Source: Saprospiraceae bacterium (GTDB lineage: Bacteria > Bacteroidota > Bacteroidia > Chitinophagales > Saprospiraceae). From it: DNA of 6,556 bases. Shown in pieces: positions 1 through 5,864 of the stretch (its first letter is position 1; each line of letters begins with the position of its first letter). The position numbers and the translations under genes were made by a program. The stretch lies in assembly GCA_022842255.1 (NCBI GenBank), contig JALHPW010000295.1:1-6556 (forward strand). Direction: 5' to 3'. Below the pieces are notes generated by a model, which had not been told where the DNA came from, made no database searches, and saw only the letters and a list, made by a program, of their open reading frames with translations.

Positions 1-146
1 ATAATCAAGTTTTTATGGTTTTTCTTGCCATTTCATTCAGCCTCTAAAATTATAACACACGGCAGTGTCCACGCTTCCAAGCCACAAAATTTGTCCAAAA
101 AATGAACGAAGGGGCTTTTTTACTTCCCAGATTTTGAGATTGGCTT

Positions 147-178
147 TTTGGGAAAATAGCTCAGGCTGGTTAGGTTTT
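147..178 (+). promoter_or_regulatory. Candidate Bacteroidota-type promoter for the 262-1032 lipoprotein gene
   Basis: TTTG at 147-150 is followed after 20 nt by TAGGTTTT at 171-178. This matches the Bacteroidota sigma-factor consensus TTTG / about 17-23 nt / TAnnTTTG with one mismatch, in the last base. Transcription would start near 183-186 and leave a leader of about 75-80 nt. It was picked by eye in an AT-rich region, so a chance match is possible. The rest of 1-261 shows no gene or other structure that I can support. Confidence 0.35.
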
Positions 179-261
179 CATGGCAACCAACACCAATAGT
201 TATAGCCACAACAAAACTTGGGCTAACTAAACAATTTCTTGCCTAAACCATGCTTGCAATT

Positions 262-1032
262 ATGAAAAACACAGTGCTTGCCCTTTTTGTCAGTACCATG
301 CTTTTGCCCATCAGCGCTTGTAAAAAAGACAAGGCTGAAACGGGGCCGACCGTGCTTACAGCCAACACCAACATTCAGGCAAAAATAGATGAATACAAGG
401 CTTTGTTGGGGCCCGATAATGGCGGCGACCCCGGAACAAAAGGCGTTTCGGGATTCCGGGAGGTCAATTGGGACGGTCTCAGCGATGCAGAATCTGCCCC
501 CAATTATTATACCCCCGACCTTTTTAACAGTGCTACCGCGCCAAGGGCGCGAGGGATAGTGCTTTCCACGCCAGGAACTGCCCTCTTGGTAAGCGCCGAC
601 AGCAACAATCCTACAGGTACGCCACCTTCGTTTGGACACATCAACCCTACCTATTCCCAGATTTTTCCAGCGTTTAGCGGGGAACGGCTGTTCTCACCAG
701 TGGGCAGCAATATCGCGGACATCCGTTTTTATGTTCCAGGCAGCAACGTCAAAGCTGTTGTGCGCGGGTTCGGCGCGGTGTATGTGGATGTTGACCGGGT
801 GGAGAACACAGCCTTTGAGTATTTTGATATCAATGATAAATCCTTGGGGACGTATGCCACGCCGGTATTGAACAATGGGCATGTTTTCCTAGGCGTATTG
901 TTCCCCGAAGCGGTGGTTCACCGGGTCAGGATTGAATACGGCAATTCCCCACTCGGCCCGAACGACGGGGGCGGCACGGATGTGTCCGTAATGGATAATT
1001 TTATCTACGGGGAGCCTCAAGCGGCCCAATAG
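262..1032 (+). CDS. Secreted lipoprotein of unknown function, probable beta-sandwich domain
   Basis: I do not recognise a function. From the ATG at 262 the protein is 256 residues. It starts with MKN, a hydrophobic stretch and a lipobox ISAC with the lipidated Cys at residue 20, followed by KKDK, so it is probably a lipoprotein anchored in the outer envelope. An in-frame ATG at 250 would add four residues (MLAI). I prefer 262 because it gives the usual short charged signal-peptide start; neither start has a Shine-Dalgarno. The mature part resembles, from memory, a family of secreted proteins also seen with PEP-CTERM tails: GFREVNWDG (64-72), a central FGAVYVDVD...FEYFD stretch (170-189), HRVRIEYGN (220-228), then GPNDGGGTDVSVMDNFIYGEP near the end. 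The alternating hydrophobic pattern suggests an all-beta, possibly ligand-binding fold (inference). It has no enzyme motif. It is monocistronic and convergent with kup, with 73 nt between the two stops and no convincing terminator there. Confidence 0.85.
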   Translation: MKNTVLALFVSTMLLPISACKKDKAETGPTVLTANTNIQAKIDEYKALLGPDNGGDPGTKGVSGFREVNWDGLSDAESAPNYYTPDLFNSATAPRARGIVLSTPGTALLVSADSNNPTGTPPSFGHINPTYSQIFPAFSGERLFSPVGSNIADIRFYVPGSNVKAVVRGFGAVYVDVDRVENTAFEYFDINDKSLGTYATPVLNNGHVFLGVLFPEAVVHRVRIEYGNSPLGPNDGGGTDVSVMDNFIYGEPQAAQ

Positions 1033-1105
1033 CCCAAGAATAGCAAGCGGGGGTTTTTGCCCTCAATGCAGGTCGGTGCGCGTGTAGTCGCGTGGCCGGC
1101 CTGTT

Positions 1106-3109
1106 TTACGTAATCCGCTTTAGGCGCAGGTCTTTCACCCTCCGCAATACCAGGGGCACTTGTTCGATTTCCACGGAATCACTGTCCAGGCCAAACCAGT
1201 TCTGAGGCGAAGCAGTGACGCTTTTAACCGCCAGATACACCCGCATTACGGCCTGTTCCCAGACAGGCAGGTCGTTTTCATGGGAAAGGAATTCCTGAAT
1301 CAACACAAATTTGAAGTCCCCTGTGGCAATTTCCCCATGACCGATATGATAACGCGAAGTGATGTTCAATTCATCGTTTTCAAGTAAGTCTTCCACCACC
1401 TTCCGCAAGAAAAGATTCATCCGTTGTTCCACCCGAAAGCCCAGTCGAAGGTTGACCTTGTACACATCATCCCGCGCAATAGTATTGACCTTATATTCCA
1501 TGGTATAAGGCTCGTCGGTGGTTTCAATGTTGACAAACCAATAAATATCGGCGCGTTTGGGTTGTGTCTGAAGGATGGAGTACAGTATTTTTTCCTCGAC
1601 CTTTTTAGGCGATTTGGTGCTGCTTAGAAACACCAGATTGGTGGCGCATTTCGGGATGTTTTCATCGCTCCCCAACAAGATGAGCTGGTCGATATAGTCA
1701 TTGATTTTGACATTTTGCAGGTAGCGGTTTTTGACTTTCTTGGCCTGTACCCACACAAACATGAGCAGGAACAACACAGAGGCAATCAACACGGTAATAA
1801 AACCCCCGTCCTTGAATTTCAACAGGTTGGCCGCAAAAAACGCCCCCTCAAAACAAAGGTACCAAATCAAGAACGCCCACACGAAGAGTGGCTTTACCCG
1901 GTGCAATACAAAGAAATTAGAAAGCAATATGGTCGACATGAGCATGGTCAGGGTCACGGAAAGCCCGTAAGCCGCCTCCATGTATTTGCTCTCCTGGAAA
2001 TAAACAGTAACAAAAACACAACCTGCCCAAAGAAGTGTATTCACCGCAGGGACATAGAGCTGACCTTTCAATTGGGAAGGGAAAATTACCGTCAACTTAG
2101 GCAATAGCCCCAGTCGAATGGCTTCACTTACCAAAGTAAATGACCCGGAAATCATGGCCTGACTGGCAATGATGGCCGCCATGGTAGCGATGGCTATGCC
2201 AAAAGGAAGGAAAAAATCGGGCATTACCCCGTAAAAAGGGTTCACGTGTTGGGCCTCCATTTTTTCGCCCATCAGTGCCATAAAAGTGGGCAATTCCTGT
2301 CCCTCAAATTGCAAACACCAAGCTGCCTGGCCAAGATAGTTGAGTACCAGACAGGCTTTGACAAATATCCAACTGATGCGAATGTTCTGAATCCCACAGT
2401 GCCCCAAATCTGCATAAAGTGCCTCGGCCCCCGTGGTACACAGGAAAACTGCGCCCATCAACACCAAGGCATTGGGGTGGTGGACCAGCATTTGAATCGC
2501 ATATACAGGGTTTAAAGCCTGCATCACCGTCCAGTCGTGCGACAAGGACATTACCCCCAATACCCCCAACATGGAAAACCAGACCAACATGATGGGGCCA
2601 AAAAATTTCCCAACCGCAGCAGTGCCAAATTGTTGGAAGATAAAAAGTATGGAAATAATCACCAGCGTGATCTGAACGGTAGGCAGGTGGAAATTCTGTA
2701 GGGCTGGGACGGAGGCCAAACTCTCTATCGCCGCCGAAACCGTGATAGGGGGCGTGATCATACCTTCCGACAACACGGCACAACCGCCAATCATGGCCGG
2801 GAACAAAAGCCACTTTTTGCGTCGACGCACCAGGGTATAGAGCGAAAAAATGCCACCTTCTCCTTTGTTGTCGGCACGAAGCACCAGCCCAATATATTTG
2901 AAGGAGGTTTGGATGGTAAGCGTCCAAAAAACGAGTGAAACCGCCCCTAGAATGGTTTCACGGTTCACCAACCCTTCCCCAACGATGGATTTCATCACAT
3001 ACAAAGGGGAGGTACCTATGTCGCCATAAATGATGCCAAGGGTGATAATCAGGCCCGCCATGCTTAGGCGGTGGTGGTGGGAATGTTCGCCGTTTACGGG
3101 CATTTTCAT
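1106..3109 (-). CDS. kup: Kup-family potassium uptake transporter
   Basis: This is an inner-membrane K+ importer of the KUP/HAK/KT family, thought to be a K+/H+ symporter. The 667 residues match the family's usual 620-680. The membrane core, about residues 16-457, has roughly 12 hydrophobic segments. Visible signatures are GDIGTSPLY (29-37), GEGGIFSLYTLV (83-94), SEGMITPP (114-121) and TGAEALYADLGH (226-237). D30, E115 and E229 line up with acidic residues reported as important in E. coli Kup (D23, E116, E229, from memory). The C-terminal ~210 residues form the cytosolic domain, with PKRADIYWFVNIE and DEPYTMEYKV typical of Bacteroidota homologues. The N-terminus has a small His patch (HSHHH, 9-13). 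Start: ATG at 3109 has a Shine-Dalgarno-like AAGGGAG 10 nt upstream; Met3 (3103) is the alternative. It lies 92 nt downstream of the GH13 gene on the same strand, so co-transcription is possible. Nothing appears truncated. Confidence 0.97.
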   Translation of the reverse strand: MKMPVNGEHSHHHRLSMAGLIITLGIIYGDIGTSPLYVMKSIVGEGLVNRETILGAVSLVFWTLTIQTSFKYIGLVLRADNKGEGGIFSLYTLVRRRKKWLLFPAMIGGCAVLSEGMITPPITVSAAIESLASVPALQNFHLPTVQITLVIISILFIFQQFGTAAVGKFFGPIMLVWFSMLGVLGVMSLSHDWTVMQALNPVYAIQMLVHHPNALVLMGAVFLCTTGAEALYADLGHCGIQNIRISWIFVKACLVLNYLGQAAWCLQFEGQELPTFMALMGEKMEAQHVNPFYGVMPDFFLPFGIAIATMAAIIASQAMISGSFTLVSEAIRLGLLPKLTVIFPSQLKGQLYVPAVNTLLWAGCVFVTVYFQESKYMEAAYGLSVTLTMLMSTILLSNFFVLHRVKPLFVWAFLIWYLCFEGAFFAANLLKFKDGGFITVLIASVLFLLMFVWVQAKKVKNRYLQNVKINDYIDQLILLGSDENIPKCATNLVFLSSTKSPKKVEEKILYSILQTQPKRADIYWFVNIETTDEPYTMEYKVNTIARDDVYKVNLRLGFRVEQRMNLFLRKVVEDLLENDELNITSRYHIGHGEIATGDFKFVLIQEFLSHENDLPVWEQAVMRVYLAVKSVTASPQNWFGLDSDSVEIEQVPLVLRRVKDLRLKRIT

Positions 3110-3119
3110 TGCTTTGGAG

Positions 3120-3126
3120 CTCCCTT
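3120..3126 (-). promoter_or_regulatory. Shine-Dalgarno-like site of kup
   Basis: On the minus strand the bases read AAGGGAG, 10 nt before the kup ATG at 3109. It supports Met1 over Met3, which would be 16 nt away. It is the only clear purine-rich ribosome site I see among the five genes here; the others start without one, as is common in Bacteroidota. Confidence 0.5.
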
Positions 3127-3201
3127 AAGATCCGGTTGCTAGTTTCAGGCTTGCAAAAAATGAGAATTGGGACTAGTAACTGGAAGCTTTGTGAGAAACT
3201 A

Positions 3202-4611
3202 CTATTTATTGGTGAGTACTAAATATTCCCAAGGTTTTAGGTTCAACTGCATGTCTTTGGTCAATTGTACGGTACTGGCCTCAAAAACACTCAAATAAAC
3301 CCCCGAAACTACCAAATCGCTTGGCCGCAGGGTTACGGCACAAGGTTTTTTGCTTAGGTTGAGCACAACGACCAATCGATCCCCATCTTTTTCACGGGTG
3401 AAAGCATAAACCTGGTCGTCATGATCGGTCTCTATCTTTTCAAGCCTGCCACCATGTTTGCCCGACCAAAGTGCACGGTTGTTGTGACGCAAGTCGCAAA
3501 GTTTTTGAAAAAATGGCGTCTTGTCAAAGTTTTTCCATTGGATGGGGTCTTTGGAAAAAAAGGCCAATCGCTGAGAAAGCCCGTCTTCCTGTCCGTTGTA
3601 AAGCATGGGCATTCCTTGCCAAGTGAAAGCCAGGATATTAAATACGTCTGCCGCATCCCCATACAGTTCAGTTTCGGTCCCGTTCCAGGAGTTTTCGTCA
3701 TGGTTTTGGGTAAAATACAACTGCGAATACCCCTCTGGATAAAACCCGTTTAAAAAGCGAAACAAGGTATCAAGCGATTGGGCGTTTTGCTTCCCTGCGG
3801 CAATATCCTTGGTCACGTCCTTCCATTTCCAACCGTAGTTTGCATTGAAACAGGAGTTGAAATGCGCGGGTTCGTCTTGCCATTCAGAAAGCATAAACAC
3901 CTGTTTTACAGAGTCTAATGCGGGCCGAGCCTCTGCCCAAAAGTCATTGGGTACCAAGCCCGCCATATCGACCCTGAAACCATCTATGTCACAATTTTTG
4001 AGCCAGTATTGCATGGCCGCAATCATGGCCTTTCGGGTGGCAGGATTTCCGTAATCCAGGTCGCAAACATCGCTCCAATCCTCAATTGGCTGACCACGCT
4101 CGTTGATGGGCACCGTGAAGTCGCCATTGTATCGGGTATAATACTCTGGATGCGTTTTTTTCCATTCAGCATCCCAGGAAGTGTGGTTGGGCACCCAATC
4201 CAGGATGACCTTCAAACCCAGCGCATGGGCTTCAGTTACCAGGCTTTTGAAATCAGCCTCGGTCCCAAAATCTGGGTTGACGGCCATGTAGTCCCGTACC
4301 GAGTAAGGGCTCCCTTGGTCGCCCGGTTTAAGTTTTCGACGCTCCACCCCAATCGGGTGGATGGGCATTACCCACAACACATCAATCCCCAGGTCTTTCA
4401 GCCTCGGTAAGCCTGCACGCACCCCGGCAAAATCGCCGGTGGGGGAGAATTGGCGCACATTACACTCATACAGGATAGCGCTACGTGCCCAATCTGGTTC
4501 TGGCACGTTGGTGGCGGCAGATTTCTCTGGCATGTTTACAGCAGGTGTGGACTGGTTCTGGCAGGCGGCAAAAGCCAATACAGCGAACAGGGGAAAGAGT
4601 AGTTTTTTCAT
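3202..4611 (-). CDS. GH13 alpha-amylase-family glycoside hydrolase, lipoprotein
   Basis: This is a retaining alpha-glucan hydrolase, probably acting on starch, maltodextrin or cyclomaltodextrin at the cell surface or in the periplasm; the exact substrate is not readable. Residue numbers count from the ATG at 4611, giving 469 residues. A TTG at 4617 would add two, but MKKLLFPLF is the natural signal-peptide start. The signal peptide ends AFAAC with lipid Cys at 17. The catalytic (beta/alpha)8 barrel spans about 42-385. Region I is LDWVPNHTS (D138, N142, H143). Region II is GFRVDMAG with nucleophile D215. Region III is FMLSEW with acid/base E243. Region IV is TQNHDEN with D305. A short beta-sandwich C-domain fills about 386-469, and no carbohydrate-binding module is seen. 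The usual His after the region II nucleophile (GFRxDxxxH) is absent; the sequence reads DMAGLVP. No Shine-Dalgarno is seen. A palindromic heptad array ends 7 nt upstream of the ATG. terC lies 101 nt upstream and kup 92 nt downstream. No SusC/SusD pair is in view, so this is not a visible classical starch-utilisation locus. Confidence 0.94.
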   Translation of the reverse strand: MKKLLFPLFAVLAFAACQNQSTPAVNMPEKSAATNVPEPDWARSAILYECNVRQFSPTGDFAGVRAGLPRLKDLGIDVLWVMPIHPIGVERRKLKPGDQGSPYSVRDYMAVNPDFGTEADFKSLVTEAHALGLKVILDWVPNHTSWDAEWKKTHPEYYTRYNGDFTVPINERGQPIEDWSDVCDLDYGNPATRKAMIAAMQYWLKNCDIDGFRVDMAGLVPNDFWAEARPALDSVKQVFMLSEWQDEPAHFNSCFNANYGWKWKDVTKDIAAGKQNAQSLDTLFRFLNGFYPEGYSQLYFTQNHDENSWNGTETELYGDAADVFNILAFTWQGMPMLYNGQEDGLSQRLAFFSKDPIQWKNFDKTPFFQKLCDLRHNNRALWSGKHGGRLEKIETDHDDQVYAFTREKDGDRLVVVLNLSKKPCAVTLRPSDLVVSGVYLSVFEASTVQLTKDMQLNLKPWEYLVLTNK

Positions 4612-4618
4612 AGTCAAA

Positions 4619-4705
4619 CGGTGCGCGGTTTACGGTATGCGGTGCACGGTGTACGGTATACGGTTGCTTACCCGCCGTGTACCGTGTACCGTAAACCGCA
4701 AACCG
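4619..4705. repeat. Palindromic 7-nt-period array, CGGTNNN units
   Basis: Seven units beginning CGGT start at 4619, 4626, 4633, 4640, 4647, 4654 and 4661, exactly 7 nt apart: CGGTGCG, CGGTTTA, CGGTATG, CGGTGCA, CGGTGTA, CGGTATA, CGGTTGC. From 4671 the units continue as reverse complements, with ACCG at 4681, 4688, 4695 and 4702, again every 7 nt. The best compact hairpin pairs 4647-4664 with 4681-4698, 16 of 18 positions, with a 16-nt loop. A second register pairs 4619-4646 with 4678-4705, 23 of 28. The array fills nearly all of the 101-nt terC-amylase gap, ending 7 nt after the terC stop and 7 nt before the amylase ATG. No T-tract follows, so it is not a typical intrinsic terminator. Reading frames that cross it are artefacts of the repeat. 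Function is unknown. Confidence 0.9.
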
Positions 4706-4712
4706 TCCATCG

Positions 4713-5558
4713 TTATTGCTGCTTTTCGTCGTCAAGTAAGTTATCGTCCAAAAGACCGCGTTTTTTGGCGGTTTCTCCGTAGCCGTGCAACTGTATGGGT
4801 TTTTGGACTTTCCGCATCCGGATATTTAACACCTCCACAAAAAGGGAGAAGAAAATGGCAAAGTAAAGATATCCCTTAGGTACTGAACCTTCCGTGAAGT
4901 GGCCCAAATGCGCCGCTTCAGCAATCAGGGAGAAACCTATTAATATCAGAAACGAAAGCCCCAACATTTGGACCGTAGGGTGGTCGTTTACAAACTTGCT
5001 TACAGGGCCCGAGAAAATCATCATGACTACAACCGAGGCGACGATGGCAATGATCATGACCACCAAGTCATTGGAAAGCCCCACTGCTGTAAGGATGGAA
5101 TCAAAGGAGAATACCACATTGATGAGTGCTATTTGCATGATTACGGCATTGAGTGCCGCCTTGCCTTTATTTACCTTGGGGTCGTCGCCCTCGTCGGGGC
5201 TTTCAAGTTTGTGGTGGATCTCGTTGGTTGCCTTGTACAACAAAAATACGCCACCTAGCAATAGGATGAGCCCTTGTCCGGTAAGCCCACCATGCAAGCC
5301 CAAGAAATCCACGTGGAAAAGCGCCTGGTCCATCCCCATAATCCAGGTGATGGCAAACAGCAGGACTATACGAAGGCCCATGGCCAACAACAGGCCAATG
5401 TTTCTGGCCTTTGGCTGTTCGTGTGCCGGGAGCTTGGCAGAAACAATACTTAGGAAAATGATGTTATCTACCCCCAACACGATTTCCAAAAAGGTGAGGG
5501 TCAAAAGGCTGATCCAAACTTCTCCAGAAGCGAAGTTTGGCATGGTCAAGAGGAACAT
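4713..5558 (-). CDS. TerC-family integral membrane protein (YgdQ-like), probable metal-ion exporter
   Basis: This is an inner-membrane protein of the TerC family. Characterised members are tied to Mn2+ export (for example Alx and YkoY/MeeY-type proteins) or to tellurite resistance; the substrate here is inferred. The 281 residues hold about seven hydrophobic segments (roughly 13-35, 52-74, 93-110, 137-160, 165-184, 197-216, 227-246). Family signatures are LEIVLGVDNIIFLS (24-37, with D31 and N32) and VFSFDSILTAVG (149-160, with D153), the paired acidic motifs expected to bind the ion. HPTVQMLGLSFLILIGF (193-209) and VPKGYLYFAIFFSLFVE (226-242) closely recall E. coli YgdQ as I remember it. The loop at 112-134 is acidic (ESPDEGDD) and the tail is charged (LLDDNLLDDEKQQ). 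ATG 5558 fits YgdQ's N-terminal length; Met6 (5543) is possible, and neither has a Shine-Dalgarno. It is the first gene of the minus-strand block and has a heptad array on both sides. No neighbouring tellurite-resistance genes are seen. Confidence 0.93.
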   Translation of the reverse strand: MFLLTMPNFASGEVWISLLTLTFLEIVLGVDNIIFLSIVSAKLPAHEQPKARNIGLLLAMGLRIVLLFAITWIMGMDQALFHVDFLGLHGGLTGQGLILLLGGVFLLYKATNEIHHKLESPDEGDDPKVNKGKAALNAVIMQIALINVVFSFDSILTAVGLSNDLVVMIIAIVASVVVMMIFSGPVSKFVNDHPTVQMLGLSFLILIGFSLIAEAAHLGHFTEGSVPKGYLYFAIFFSLFVEVLNIRMRKVQKPIQLHGYGETAKKRGLLDDNLLDDEKQQ

Positions 5559-5584
5559 GCTGCAAGATGTTAGTTATGGATGGC

Positions 5585-5707
5585 TGGTTGTTGGGGGCTG
5601 GTTACTGGTTATTGGTTATTGGGTGCGGACTACTGGTTATTACTTGTTTTTCCCGATAGTGCTCAGTAACCAACAACCAGTCACCAGCCCCCAATATACA
5701 GCACCCA
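5585..5707. repeat. Palindromic 7-nt-period array, TGGTTAT-like units
   Basis: Units start every 7 nt at 5585, 5592, 5599, 5606, 5613, 5620, 5627 (degenerate) and 5634: TGGTTGT, TGGGGGC, TGGTTAC, TGGTTAT, TGGTTAT, TGGGTGC, GGACTAC, TGGTTAT. After a unique AT/pyrimidine-rich centre (5641-5658) the units recur inverted, with CCA at 5670, 5677, 5684, 5691 and 5705. Four consecutive units, 5592-5619, pair with 5666-5693 at 25 of 28 positions, leaving a 46-nt loop. The left edge is 26 nt upstream of the terC ATG, so the array probably lies in or near the terC promoter or leader. It shares period, palindromic layout and a YGGT-like core with the array at 4619-4705 but not the same sequence. Function is unknown. 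Confidence 0.88.
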
Positions 5708-5750
5708 ATTCCCGGGGCAAGGATACGGCGTTTGTGGGAATCGTTGGCGT

Positions 5751-5788
5751 CGCGACATTTTATGAACTTGAAAAAGGTAAATGTCGCG
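5751..5788. repeat. Perfect 10-bp inverted repeat upstream of the Omp28-like gene
   Basis: CGCGACATTT at 5751-5760 and AAATGTCGCG at 5779-5788 are exact reverse complements separated by an 18-nt AT-rich spacer. The left arm also overlaps an 8-bp palindrome GTCGCGAC (5749-5756). It lies just upstream of the likely -7 element at 5807. It could be an operator, or a transcript hairpin of whatever reads through; no T-tract follows on either strand. Confidence 0.75.
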
Positions 5789-5806
5789 GGCTAAGAAAGG
5801 GGGGCT

Positions 5807-5814
5807 TACCTTTG
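5807..5814 (+). promoter_or_regulatory. Bacteroidota -7 promoter element (TACCTTTG) of the Omp28-like gene
   Basis: TACCTTTG is an exact match to the Bacteroidota TAnnTTTG element and lies 50 nt before the ATG at 5865. Initiation would fall near 5819-5822, giving a leader of about 45 nt. No clear TTTG/TTG -33 element is seen at the expected 17-23 nt spacing; that stretch is instead taken up by the right arm of the 5751-5788 inverted repeat. Confidence 0.55.
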
Positions 5815-5831
5815 TTGCATTCACAAATAAA

Positions 5832-5849
5832 ACCTGCTTAACCGCAGGT
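5832..5849 (+). other. Short leader hairpin ACCTGC/GCAGGT
   Basis: ACCTGC (5832-5837) and GCAGGT (5844-5849) form a perfect 6-bp stem with a TTAACC loop, 15 nt before the ATG at 5865 and within the predicted 5' leader. It may affect translation or mRNA stability. Six base pairs can occur by chance, so functional relevance is uncertain. Confidence 0.4.
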
Positions 5850-5864
5850 AACTACTGCTTTATC

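Noticed and set aside
1049..1064. Possible terminator GGGGGTTTTTGCCCTC between the convergent lipoprotein and kup genes
   Set aside because: The stem is only about three G-C pairs around a T-rich loop and no T-tract follows it.
1094..1101. 8-bp palindrome GGCCGGCC just after the kup stop
   Set aside because: It is short, has no loop, and no T-tract follows on the kup strand; it is probably chance in a GC-rich stretch.
2304..2927. Open frame of about 207 codons on the minus strand inside kup
   Set aside because: It shares the strand but is out of frame with the well-conserved Kup core, and its translation has no recognisable domain.
3139..3201. Inverted repeat TAGTTTC / GAAACTA in the amylase-kup gap
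   Set aside because: The arms are 7 bp with a spacer of about 48 nt, close to chance expectation, and no promoter or terminator motif is linked to them.
4612..4617. TTG start for the amylase gene two codons upstream of the ATG
   Set aside because: The ATG at 4611 gives a normal MKK signal peptide and no ribosome site favours the TTG.
4361..4879. Plus-strand open frame crossing the amylase 5' end, the array and the terC 3' end
   Set aside because: It is antisense to two real genes, and its middle is repeat-derived peptide (CTVYG-, CTVNRK-like), an artefact of period-7 DNA.
4619..5707. CRISPR array or tandem satellite
   Set aside because: The units are only 7 nt with no spacers of constant length, the arrays invert halfway, and no cas genes are present.
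4894..5841. Long open frame on the plus strand (about 315 codons) antisense to terC
   Set aside because: It lies opposite the clearly conserved TerC protein, has a low-complexity Met/Thr/Ser/Lys-rich composition, and its tail runs through the heptad array. It is a shadow frame.
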